In this document: piece by piece, positions 1 through 6,988 of the stretch
Layout of the letters: each line of letters begins with the position of its first letter
Position numbering within the stretch: the stretch's first letter is position 1
DNA from: JAHDCE01 sp051275765
GTDB lineage: Bacteria; Bacteroidota; Bacteroidia; Chitinophagales; Saprospiraceae
Assembly: GCA_051275765.1 (NCBI GenBank)
Contig: JBNMOV010000205.1
Coordinates: 1 to 8,367 of the forward strand
Reading direction: 5' to 3'
Length of the DNA: 8,367 nt
Translations under genes and position numbers: made by a program
The notes under the pieces: generated by a model
Told to the model about the DNA's origin: nothing
Databases searched by the model: none
Seen by the model: only the letters and a program-made list of their open reading frames with translations

Positions 1-20
1 CAACACAATTAACTAATAAT

Positions 21-1655
21 ATGAAATCAAGAACATTGATCATGATGCTGATACTGGCATTTCTAACCAGCAGTATCTACGCTCAAAAAACTAATGATAA
101 AAATCCACTCAAAGCCAAATCTATCTCCATTTTTAAGAATGGAAGTGCATTTTTTATCAAAGAGGGAAAAGTGAAAACAAAGAATGGTTCTTACATCATG
201 ACAGAGAATCTGCCTCGTGCATTATTTGGTACATTTTGGATACATTCCCCTTCTAATGAACTCAAACAAGTAACGAGTTATACAGATTTGGTAACCACGA
301 CAAGCGAAGATATTGCTCGTTCATTCATCGACTTAGTACAAGCGAATAAGGGTAAGAAGATGAAAATCCATATAGGGAAGGATGAGATATATGAAGGAAT
401 ACCAGAAGAAGTCGTGATGAAAGATGTGAAAGGCGAAGAAAAAAGATTTGTCAATCAATCTATTATTGTATTCAAAACAGCTACAGATTGGTTGAGCTTT
501 TCTCCTGCTGAAATTCGTAGGATACAATTCTTAGAAAAACCCAATCAACTATTGGAAAAGGAAACTGTAACCAATAAGCACGTACTCAGCGTAGATTTTA
601 CGACTAAAAAATCAGAGCAGAACTTAGAAATGATGTACTTGGAAAATGGTATTAACTGGACACCCACCTACCTCATAGAAATGACTTCTGATACTAAAGC
701 CAAACTATCATTAAGGGCAGAAGTAACCAATAACGCAGAAGATATTGATAATACTGATGTGAATTTTGTAGTAGGAATCCCTAATTTTAGATATGCAAAT
801 AAACTCTCATCCCTAGTAGATTTTCTAGGCATGGTTTATCCCAATAAAAACCAGTACGCCCTCAATAATGTTTCAAGTAACTTACTACAAACATCGGATT
901 ATGGAATAGACGATGCTTCAATGACTGCTCCAGGTACTCCTATGGGAGGTGGCGTAGTTGGCGATGCAGATGAGGATTTGTATTTTTATAATGTCAAAAA
1001 TATTACGCTCAAAAATGGGGGTAGGGGACAGTATCCTATTTTTAGTAAAGAAATAGATATCGCTCATATTTACGAATGTAATATGGCTCAAAATTCTGCT
1101 ACCACAGGTTTTTACCAAAAGGATTTCCTATTCACACCAGATAATAAAAATCCAGTTTTTCATTCTATCAAAGTCAATAATAACCTAGAATTTCCTTGGA
1201 CGACAGGATCTGCAATGGTCATGAGTAGTAAGTCTGGCGAAAAGCGTCCAATCAGTCAAGATATGCTCAATTATACGCCTATGAAAGGACATAGCTATGT
1301 CAAACTGACAGAAGCACCAGATATCAAAGTAAAACACGCTGAAAAGGAAGTATCCAGAGAACAAAAAGTACGAAAAGTAAATGCAAATAATGGTAGGTAT
1401 TACTATGATTTGGTTACAGTAGAAGGAAAGATAAAAGTAAGAAGCTTCAAGGATAAAAAAGTAGATTTGAATCTGAAAAGAATCATCTATGGCGAATTGA
1501 TCGAGTCAGAAGTGAAATGGCTGAAAGCTGAACGAGTCAATCGATCTGCTGACATCAATAAGATAACGGATGTATGCTGGGAAACATCTTTAGATCCAGA
1601 AGAAGAATTAGAAATCACCTATAGTTATCAGGTGTATGTGCAACAGTATTATTAA
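21..1655 (+). CDS. Secreted DUF4139 domain-containing protein
   Basis: This 544-residue protein starts with a Sec signal peptide of about 21 residues: Lys/Arg at positions 2 and 4, a hydrophobic core, and an ..IYAQ end. An N-terminal beta-rich part (about 32-90) leads into a small barrel-like middle part (about 100-178; L-x-x-x-x-x-G-K-K near 105-115, then a YEG turn). From about 185 to the C-terminus it reads as the DUF4139 fold: the N-W-T-P-T-Y signature around W213-Y217, the following V-x-N-N-A-E-D strand, and a late 'TLKNGGRGQYPIF' stretch typical of this family. A Gly-rich linker lies near 305-315. DUF4139 proteins are relatives of the mucoidy inhibitor MuiA; their biochemical role is not established, so no function is assigned. 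The location is probably periplasm or outer surface. There is no lipobox Cys and no T9SS tail. The ATG at 21 is chosen because it directly begins the signal peptide. Only 20 bases lie upstream, so the promoter is outside the window. Confidence 0.85.
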   Translation: MKSRTLIMMLILAFLTSSIYAQKTNDKNPLKAKSISIFKNGSAFFIKEGKVKTKNGSYIMTENLPRALFGTFWIHSPSNELKQVTSYTDLVTTTSEDIARSFIDLVQANKGKKMKIHIGKDEIYEGIPEEVVMKDVKGEEKRFVNQSIIVFKTATDWLSFSPAEIRRIQFLEKPNQLLEKETVTNKHVLSVDFTTKKSEQNLEMMYLENGINWTPTYLIEMTSDTKAKLSLRAEVTNNAEDIDNTDVNFVVGIPNFRYANKLSSLVDFLGMVYPNKNQYALNNVSSNLLQTSDYGIDDASMTAPGTPMGGGVVGDADEDLYFYNVKNITLKNGGRGQYPIFSKEIDIAHIYECNMAQNSATTGFYQKDFLFTPDNKNPVFHSIKVNNNLEFPWTTGSAMVMSSKSGEKRPISQDMLNYTPMKGHSYVKLTEAPDIKVKHAEKEVSREQKVRKVNANNGRYYYDLVTVEGKIKVRSFKDKKVDLNLKRIIYGELIESEVKWLKAERVNRSADINKITDVCWETSLDPEEELEITYSYQVYVQQYY

Positions 1656-1690
1656 ATGCTTACTTTAAAATTTGTCGTAAACGACTACTT

Positions 1691-1724
1691 GAAAGGGCTA
1701 CATTTCTTAAAATGTAGCCCTTTC
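1691..1724 (+). terminator. Hairpin terminator after the DUF4139 gene
   Basis: A perfect 15-bp stem (1691-1705 with 1710-1724, GAAAGGGCTACATTT and its complement) closes a CTTA tetraloop 35 bases after the stop codon. The base is GC-containing (GGGCTAC). The 3' side is T-rich but broken (TCAATTATTTATCC) rather than a clean T run, so termination is likely but perhaps not fully efficient. Confidence 0.75.
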
Positions 1725-1828
1725 TCAATTATTTATCCTTAATTCTACATAATCGGATAGGCTAATCTCTTATTTTATGTAAAATTTCGTGATTTTTATG
1801 AACTCATAGATTGTAATATCATTATTAA

Positions 1829-1992
1829 TAGACTTTATTACGAATAGTTTTTTGTGAGAGACAAATTAGAGATTTTGGAAATAAACAAGGCATTTTTCGA
1901 AAATTGTAGCCTTAGCTACGGTTGAGGGAAATAACGCAGTAGATTTTTAAAAGGTCAATTTGGCTATGATCAATTATTCGTAATAAAGTCTA
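1829..1992. repeat. 164-bp element with 18-bp terminal inverted repeats
   Basis: The 18 bases at 1829-1846 (TAGACTTTATTACGAATA) are perfectly repeated in inverse orientation at 1975-1992. The 128-bp interior has no ORF. It holds a hairpin at 1902-1923 (GTAGC/GCTAC, CTTA loop, extendable to 9 pairs with two G-U), a competing nested stem at 1887-1913 (AAGGC/GCCTT enclosing ATTTT/AAAAT), and the module TAACGCAG..GATTTTT at 1932-1948. The hairpin and the module recur near the right end of the window. The element lies between the DUF4139 terminator and the metalloprotease, its right end 30 bp before the protease ATG, so it probably forms part of that gene's 5' region. It could be a MITE-like non-autonomous mobile element or a dispersed structured repeat. 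TA at both outer ends would fit a TA target duplication but also follows from the symmetry. In the rest of the 1656-2022 gap only AT-rich sequence is visible, including a small ATTTTA/TAAAAT palindrome at 1772-1785. Confidence 0.6.
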
Positions 1993-2022
1993 ATATTTAA
2001 TATTTAATTAATTAGAAACTAC

Positions 2023-4113
2023 ATGTTATTAAGAACTATCCTTTTTTTAGTATTTACGAGTTGTGTAACGTTGATTTCAGCACAAATAAGTCCTTCTAAC
2101 TATCCCACAATAGACGAAAGGTGCGGAACTGTCCATATGCACGAATATAGCCAGCAACAGCAAAATGTAGCATCTGATACTGCTTTTGAAGAATGGATGG
2201 AACGTAAAATTCAAGAAACAGATTTTTCACAAAGAGAGCTTATCACCATACCAGTAGTAGTTCATGTCATTCATAATGGCGAAGAAATAGGTACATTACC
2301 TAATATATCTGATGCACAGGTTATTTCTCAAATGAATGTGTTGAATCAAGATTTCAGAAAGATGCTAGGTACGAATGGTTATAATGATGATCCAGCGGGA
2401 GCAGACATAGAAATAGAATTTTGCTTTGCTGAGATAGATCCTGTTGGCAATCCTACGAATGGAATCAATAGACAAAATTTAGGCAGTGATGGCTGGAGTA
2501 ACAACCAGATAGAAAGCAATATGAAGCCTAATTCTATCTGGAATCCAGAGCAATATTTCAATATTTGGGTATGTAATTTTTCTAATACTAGTTTATTAGG
2601 TTATGCTCAATTTCCTTCTGGTTCTGGTTTGCAAGGATTAGGTGGAGGAGCAGCGAATACAGATGGTGTAGTTATAGCTGCACCATATTTTGGAACGGTA
2701 GATGAGGATGATGGTTCTTTTACATTAGGTAATAACTATGATTTAGGAAGAACATTGACACATGAGGCAGGGCATTTTTTTGGATTACGGCATATATGGG
2801 GCGATGGTGGTTGTGGTCAAGATGATTATTGTGCGGATACACCCGATTCTGATGATTCTAATGGAGGATGTCCTACTGGAACAATAGCTTGTGGATCAGA
2901 AGATATGATAGAAAACTACATGGATTATACCTATGATGCTTGCATGAATATCTTTACCAATGATCAAAAAGCAAGAATGCTGACAGTAATGGAAAATAGT
3001 CCTAGAAGAGCGAACTTGAAAAATTCTATTGTTTGTAACCCTCCTCCATTATTTGCTTTTAATGGACAGGTAGTAGATGCAGAAACAGGTGTAGGTATAG
3101 CAGGTGCTGCAGTGAAATTTTCAGGAGACTTATCTCCTGAGGCAAATACAGGAACAGATGGTACATTCACTTTTCCTAGTATTTATGAAGGAGAATATCA
3201 AGTATTCGCAGGAAGCTGGGGTCACATGACAACATTTGTTTCTAATGTATATTTTGATGAAAATTCAGCTCTATATACCATAGAATTAGATAAAGGGTAT
3301 TATGATGATTTTGCTTTAGATTTCAACTGGACAGTAAGTGGTAATGCAGAAACAGGTAGTTGGGAAAAAGTAAATCCAAGCGGTTCTTATTATGATGGAA
3401 CGGAGTACGATCCTTCTTCTGATGTGGATAGCGATTTAGGAAATGAATGCTATCTTACAGGAAATGCTGGAGGTGGTAGTGCTGGCTCAAATGATGTGGA
3501 TAATGGAACGACTACATTGACATCGCCAGCTTTCGATGCTACTTTATATACTGAACCAAAAGTAAGTTTTTACAGGCTATTCGCCACAGGTGGAGGACAA
3601 GGTGCTACACCAGATGATGTATTGGAAATTAGTTTGACTAATGGTAGTGAAACAGTCGTTTTAGAAACAGTAGATATTAATTCTGATGATTTATTTGAAT
3701 GGGTGTATAAGGAGTTTGTGATGTCTAATTATATCGCATTAACGAATAGTATGCAACTCATTATCACGACATCTGATCAAGTAGGTAATGCAGAGGGACA
3801 CCTTGTAGATGCTGCTATAGATTTATTCAGAGTAGAAGAAGCTTATAATGTAAGTGTGGATAATACCTTGGCAGATGAACTGAATTTTTCATTGCAGCCG
3901 AATCCGTCTCAAGGAGAATTTATGATACAATTAGAAAATATCAATGAAATTGCCAATATCAGAATCTTCGACGCATTAGGACGACAAATCCTAGAACAAA
4001 ATGCTTTTGATGGCAATACAAATATCAATATCAGCCAACAAGCCACTGGTATCTATTTCTTACAAGTAAATGTAAATGGACGCTCTTTTGTAAAAAAGAT
4101 AGTTAAGAAGTAG
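2023..4113 (+). CDS. Secreted M43-type zinc metalloprotease with T9SS sorting domain
   Basis: This 696-residue extracellular endopeptidase has a signal peptide (1-21, ending ..ISAQ) and a pro-region to about 70. The catalytic domain of the M43 family (pappalysin/ulilysin/cytophagalysin type) spans about 75-335. The zinc-binding HExxHxxGxxH motif is at H247-H257 (HEAGHFFGLRH), followed by IWGDGGC. The Met-turn is ENYMDYTYDAC, with Met300, followed by FTNDQKARM. Both match M43 closely, and Cys pairs around 264-300 suggest disulfides. A carboxypeptidase-regulatory-like beta domain follows (about 345-425). Next is a jelly-roll/MAM-like region (about 430-605) starting with the 'NWTVSGNAETGSWEK' pattern. 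A type A T9SS sorting domain (about 620-696) starts at L-Q-P-N-P near 624 and ends in GIYFLQVNVNG and a Lys-rich tail; this tail is normally removed when cargo is exported and attached to the surface or released. All catalytic residues are present, so it is probably active. The ATG at 2023 opens the signal peptide directly. The gene stands alone and ends at a bidirectional terminator. The exact substrate is unknown. Confidence 0.93.
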   Translation: MLLRTILFLVFTSCVTLISAQISPSNYPTIDERCGTVHMHEYSQQQQNVASDTAFEEWMERKIQETDFSQRELITIPVVVHVIHNGEEIGTLPNISDAQVISQMNVLNQDFRKMLGTNGYNDDPAGADIEIEFCFAEIDPVGNPTNGINRQNLGSDGWSNNQIESNMKPNSIWNPEQYFNIWVCNFSNTSLLGYAQFPSGSGLQGLGGGAANTDGVVIAAPYFGTVDEDDGSFTLGNNYDLGRTLTHEAGHFFGLRHIWGDGGCGQDDYCADTPDSDDSNGGCPTGTIACGSEDMIENYMDYTYDACMNIFTNDQKARMLTVMENSPRRANLKNSIVCNPPPLFAFNGQVVDAETGVGIAGAAVKFSGDLSPEANTGTDGTFTFPSIYEGEYQVFAGSWGHMTTFVSNVYFDENSALYTIELDKGYYDDFALDFNWTVSGNAETGSWEKVNPSGSYYDGTEYDPSSDVDSDLGNECYLTGNAGGGSAGSNDVDNGTTTLTSPAFDATLYTEPKVSFYRLFATGGGQGATPDDVLEISLTNGSETVVLETVDINSDDLFEWVYKEFVMSNYIALTNSMQLIITTSDQVGNAEGHLVDAAIDLFRVEEAYNVSVDNTLADELNFSLQPNPSQGEFMIQLENINEIANIRIFDALGRQILEQNAFDGNTNINISQQATGIYFLQVNVNGRSFVKKIVKK

Positions 4114-4118
4114 GAGAG

Positions 4119-4150
4119 ATATTAAGATGCTGAGATATTGAGGTTTTAAG
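4119..4150 (+). repeat. Degenerate octamer tandem repeat, four copies
   Basis: Beginning five bases after the metalloprotease stop are four back-to-back 8-mers: ATATTAAG, ATGCTGAG, ATATTGAG, GTTTTAAG (consensus ATATTRAG). The first 18 bases (4119-4136) are repeated inversely at 4217-4234 with 15 of 18 matches, and all three differences are A/G. Function unknown. Confidence 0.5.
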
Positions 4151-4175
4151 ATGAATATCTCAGTTGCATAAAGAG

Positions 4176-4211
4176 AAGAGTCCTTTACCAATTTATTGGT
4201 AAAGGACTCTT
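4176..4211. terminator. Bidirectional terminator between convergent genes
   Basis: A 16-bp perfect stem (4176-4191 with 4196-4211; core GAGTCCTTTACCAA) has a TTTA tetraloop. On the plus strand it runs into six T (4210-4215). On the minus strand it is followed by TCTCTT, a weaker pyrimidine run. It sits between the metalloprotease stop (4113) and the PLP-enzyme stop (4235), which face each other, so it can serve both. Confidence 0.85.
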
Positions 4212-4216
4212 TTTTA

Positions 4217-4234
4217 ATCTTAGTATCTCAATAT
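4217..4234 (-). repeat. Octamer repeats, inverse of 4119-4150
   Basis: Read on the minus strand, directly after the PLP-enzyme stop codon, are ATATTGAG and ATACTAAG plus AT, the same octamer family as at 4119-4150. The two tracts flank the bidirectional terminator symmetrically, each next to the stop codon of its own gene. Confidence 0.45.
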
Positions 4235-5431
4235 TTATTTCATTCCCTGTTCCAAATCAGCAATAATATCAGCCACACTTTCTATGCCTACAGAAAGACG
4301 AATTAAGCCATCTGTGATGCCATTGCGTTCTCGCATTTCTTTGGCTACATTGATATGCGAAGAAGAAGCTGGATGAAGCACCAAAGTATCGACATCGCCA
4401 AGAGTAGGGGCGAGTGTACAAAATTCGATGCTATTCATGAATTTTAATCCAGCGTCCAGTCCACCTTTCAATTCAAAACTAAGCATTCCACCAAAACCAG
4501 ACATTTGTTTTTTCGCCATTTCATGATCTGGATGCGAAGCCAAACCATTGTAATTTACAGTCGCTACTTTAGAGTGTTGTTCTAAGTATTCAGCTATTTC
4601 CTGTGCATTTTGGCAATGACGATCCATACGAAGTTCTAACGTTCTCATGCCATTGTTCAGCAGCCATGCTTCAAAAGGACTAGCATTCGTTCCTGCCAAT
4701 TTTAGCACTTGCCAAATTCGTCCTTCCATCAATTCTTGATCTCTACCAATGATAACACCAGAAATAGAATTGCCATGACCATTCAGATATTTAGTAGAAG
4801 AATGAATAATAAAATCCACTCCAAATTTGAAAGGCTGCTGCAAATAAGGCGTAGGAAAAGTATTATCAATAATAGAATAAGCAGCATACTTTTTTCCTAA
4901 ACTCGCCAATGATTCGATATCTACACAAGCCAAAGTAGGATTAGCAGGCGTTTCAAAATACAGCGCTTTGATAGAGGAATCCTTTTTCAATAAATCCTCT
5001 ACATGCTCCAAATCTTGCAAATTCGTAAAGATAGTTTCGATACCAAATCGACCTAAGACTTTCACAAAAAACTCTGTCGTTCCTCCATAAAGATTTCCTT
5101 GCGTCAATATCTTATCTCCAGCACTCAATACGCCAGAAACCAATGTAGAAATAGCAGACATTCCAGAACTCGTCAATAAAGCAGTCGCTTCGCCTTCTAG
5201 CCCAAACATTTCCATTCTAGCCACTTTATCAGCCACTGCAGAAGTATTTGGATTAGCATAACGTCCATAGACTAGCCCTTTTTCCTTTCCTGTAAATATA
5301 TCTATTCCTTGATCTATTGTATCAAATTCAAATGACGACGTAGCATACAAAGGCATCTGATGTGAACGAATATCTCCCTTGAATTTGGCTTCTTTCACAC
5401 AGATAGAGCCAAAGTTTATTTTTTCTTTCAT
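4235..5431 (-). CDS. Cys/Met metabolism PLP-dependent enzyme (trans-sulfuration family)
   Basis: This 398-residue cytoplasmic enzyme has full family length and no signal peptide. It belongs to the fold-type I gamma-family (cystathionine gamma-synthase, cystathionine gamma-lyase, O-acetylhomoserine sulfhydrylase, methionine gamma-lyase). Visible PLP residues are Y55 and R57 (VYGRYANP; from the partner subunit in the tetramer), S89-G90-M91 (phosphate loop), Y115 (LYGGT, stacking on PLP), D189 (IIDN; ring nitrogen), the Schiff-base K214 (SSTKYLNGHG) and R378 (RLSVGIE; substrate carboxylate). The exact reaction is open. G117 stands where methionine gamma-lyases carry Cys, which argues against a classic methionine gamma-lyase. 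LGDVDTL (344-350) has Asp where cystathionine-specific enzymes usually have Gly-Val-Glu, pointing rather to a sulfhydrylase/lyase-type substrate. The ATG at 5431 is the only reasonable start, because the family's N-terminal 'T..SI.....' segment begins at once. It is transcribed away from the S37 peptidase gene, 222 bp apart, and ends at the shared terminator. Confidence 0.9.
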   Translation of the reverse strand: MKEKINFGSICVKEAKFKGDIRSHQMPLYATSSFEFDTIDQGIDIFTGKEKGLVYGRYANPNTSAVADKVARMEMFGLEGEATALLTSSGMSAISTLVSGVLSAGDKILTQGNLYGGTTEFFVKVLGRFGIETIFTNLQDLEHVEDLLKKDSSIKALYFETPANPTLACVDIESLASLGKKYAAYSIIDNTFPTPYLQQPFKFGVDFIIHSSTKYLNGHGNSISGVIIGRDQELMEGRIWQVLKLAGTNASPFEAWLLNNGMRTLELRMDRHCQNAQEIAEYLEQHSKVATVNYNGLASHPDHEMAKKQMSGFGGMLSFELKGGLDAGLKFMNSIEFCTLAPTLGDVDTLVLHPASSSHINVAKEMRERNGITDGLIRLSVGIESVADIIADLEQGMK

Positions 5432-5433
5432 GT

Positions 5434-5473
5434 TATTTAGCTTGTTGGTGTATTGGCTAGTTAGCGTATTGGC
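5434..5473 (-). repeat. Degenerate octamer tract abutting the PLP-enzyme start codon
   Basis: On the minus strand there are five consecutive 8-mers: GCCAATAC, GCTAACTA, GCCAATAC, ACCAACAA, GCTAAATA (loose consensus GCYAAYAM). They end two bases before the ATG. Seen another way, two 16-mers (5442-5457 and 5458-5473) match at 13 of 16 positions. The tract occupies the position of the ribosome-binding region, and no Shine-Dalgarno sequence is present. Confidence 0.5.
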
Positions 5474-5495
5474 ATTTATTCAACTCCAGCTCGCT

Positions 5496-5518
5496 AGTTC
5501 GAAGTTGCACCTCGGACT
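5496..5518. repeat. Hairpin AGTTCGAAGT/ACCTCGGACT upstream of the PLP-enzyme gene
   Basis: The arms at 5496-5505 and 5509-5518 pair over 10 positions with one G-U and one mismatch around a TGC loop. The hairpin lies 64-87 bases before the PLP-enzyme ATG and could be in its leader. It may be another dispersed palindromic repeat. It does not match a riboswitch class I know. Confidence 0.35.
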
Positions 5519-5572
5519 TAAACTAAAGCCAAATTTTTAGTATTCAAAATAATAAAAACTCCTAAAAGAAAA

Positions 5573-5652
5573 CTAAAAGTGAAGCGAAACGACCTTTTCT
5601 TTTTTCCTCTCTCCTTTCCCCTAAAAGCAAGGCGAAGCCGATCGTTCTTTTT
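5573..5652. repeat. Two-copy imperfect direct repeat after the S37 peptidase gene
   Basis: Copies begin at 5573 (CTAAAAGTGAAGCGAAAC) and 5621 (CTAAAAGCAAGGCGAAGC), 48 bp apart. The first 18 bases match at 14 positions and the four differences are all transitions; each copy then runs into a pyrimidine-rich stretch. The second copy ends just after the stop codon of the minus-strand peptidase. An ORF through it on the plus strand is low-complexity and not credible as a gene. Confidence 0.4.
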
Positions 5653-5653
5653 C

Positions 5654-6931
5654 CTAAAAATCCACAGCCACTCCAAGCCACTTTTCCAATTTAGTCTTCA
5701 AACGTTTCTTTTCCTCTGCATTGAAATTAGCAATCCTCGCATTTCCATGATGTTTACCTTTCATCATGAACCATTCAGAATTAACCTTATCGCTTACAGA
5801 AACAGCAGTCGCAGACCAAGTGTCTATTTCACCATAGATATAGATAAAATTATTGCCCTTCTTTTGAAGCCATTTTGCTACTTTGGAATTATAGCTATTA
5901 TCATAAGTCGTAGCCATTTTATTAGGAACAAATGAAGCATGAGGATTCTTTCCTACTATATCTAAGCAGCGTTTAAAACCTTTCGTATCAAAACCATAAT
6001 ATCCCAACTGTGTAGAAGCTTGATAATAATGAGGACCATAAAAATCCACCATTCTGTCACTATAAAAGTCAACGCCTACTACATCTATAAAATGCTCCAA
6101 TAATTCATCTGTACTGGCAGATTTGTTTGGAATACTACTGCATTCATTTCCCCATTGCCAAAAAGAAAATGAATACTCCAATACACCTAATTCGAATGCA
6201 GCTTCTAAGCTGTGATAAGTGAATTCTTTATTGCCACCTTTAACGTACCATTTGAGTAAAGGAAGTATCTTTTTCTTGTTTTTCAATAATCTTTTTTGAT
6301 AATCCTTAATGGCTTTTCTGCATTCTGGAGTGCCTACATTTTTTAAGAATTTATAGATACGCTTATCCTCATAATCATTATTCAAAGGAGCGACATAAGG
6401 CATCGAAACAGCGACATCATCTGGATAAAAATAGCGATAAGCGATAGTCGTTTGACCACCTTTACTAATGCCAGTAGAAACCCACTGGTTTTTATATAAT
6501 CTACCAATGAGAGTGCGGATTTTATGCAAATCTGCGGTAGCTTGTTCGATAGTCAGATATTTCCAATCTGCATTTTCAGGAATAGACTCTCCAAAATATC
6601 TATGCTCTACATTTATCTGATTCGCATTGAGTAAATCCGTAGCTTCATACATCCTATTTCTACTAGCAGAATAACCTTCTGTAGCGATGACATTTAGTTG
6701 ATCAATACCTTTATGATTAAGGAAGATTTTCTGTTGGAAATGTCCTTTCGATAAATCAAAATGATCGATAGGCTGCTTTATCATCAGCAGATAAGAACTG
6801 TAGCCTTTTTCTATAGCATCTATCTTTTCAAAACGAACATCAGGAAGATCGTATAGGTATTTAGATATATCTTCTTGTGCTTGCAGGTTGATAGCAAAAC
6901 AAAGAAATAAGGCGATTCGTAAGAGTTTCAT
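5654..6931 (-). CDS. Secreted S37-like serine aminopeptidase
   Basis: From the start chosen here this is a 425-residue serine peptidase of the alpha/beta-hydrolase type, resembling family S37 (PS-10; Streptomyces tripeptidyl aminopeptidase). Residue numbers count from the ATG at 6931. A signal peptide (about 1-19, MKLLRIALFLC..LQAQ) is followed by an N-terminal beta-rich part containing the INVEHRYFGES block (about 106-116), typical of S28/S37 enzymes. The nucleophile is S156 in STGISKGGQ. Asp370 (IYGEIDTWSATA) and His394 or His395 (KGKHHGNARI) fit the rest of the triad. A helical lid-like insert covers about 190-290. It probably removes short peptides from protein N-termini in the periplasm or outside the cell (inference from the family). 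An in-frame extension to 6988 exists, but it would begin with TTG, bury the signal peptide, and be encoded by a repeat that also occurs outside the gene, so 6931 is preferred (6940 is the next alternative). There is no T9SS tail. Confidence 0.85.
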   Translation of the reverse strand: MKLLRIALFLCFAINLQAQEDISKYLYDLPDVRFEKIDAIEKGYSSYLLMIKQPIDHFDLSKGHFQQKIFLNHKGIDQLNVIATEGYSASRNRMYEATDLLNANQINVEHRYFGESIPENADWKYLTIEQATADLHKIRTLIGRLYKNQWVSTGISKGGQTTIAYRYFYPDDVAVSMPYVAPLNNDYEDKRIYKFLKNVGTPECRKAIKDYQKRLLKNKKKILPLLKWYVKGGNKEFTYHSLEAAFELGVLEYSFSFWQWGNECSSIPNKSASTDELLEHFIDVVGVDFYSDRMVDFYGPHYYQASTQLGYYGFDTKGFKRCLDIVGKNPHASFVPNKMATTYDNSYNSKVAKWLQKKGNNFIYIYGEIDTWSATAVSVSDKVNSEWFMMKGKHHGNARIANFNAEEKKRLKTKLEKWLGVAVDF

Positions 6932-6955
6932 AAAGTGCATTTTTTTAATAATTCT

Positions 6956-6988
6956 CAAAATAATAAAACCCAACATCGGAAATCTCAA
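6956..6988 (-). promoter_or_regulatory. Candidate Bacteroidota-type promoter of the S37 peptidase gene
   Basis: On the minus strand, TTG (6988-6986) and TTATTTTG (6963-6956) are separated by 22 bases. The second box matches 7 of 8 positions of the Bacteroidota -7 consensus TAnnTTTG. The ATG at 6931 would follow about 25 bases later, implying a short leader. The promoter would lie inside one copy of the 45-bp repeat. Such matches are common in AT-rich DNA. Confidence 0.3.

Noticed and set aside
333..1118. Minus-strand ORFs of 64-66 residues inside the DUF4139 gene
   Set aside because: They are shadows opposite a strong coding frame, with no recognisable domains or leader features.
1821..2000. 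8-bp target site duplication around the inverted-repeat element
   Set aside because: The flanks attattaa and atatttaa match at only 6 of 8 positions in very AT-rich sequence, which is not convincing.
5432..5480. Possible SAM-II riboswitch before the PLP-enzyme gene (AGCTAAA near the start codon)
   Set aside because: The paired P1 stem and conserved loop of SAM-II are not visible, and AGCTAAA is better explained as part of the octamer repeats.
5579..5935. 118-residue plus-strand ORF
   Set aside because: It is low-complexity (Phe/Ser/Arg-rich), starts in repeats and then runs antisense through the well-supported S37 peptidase gene.
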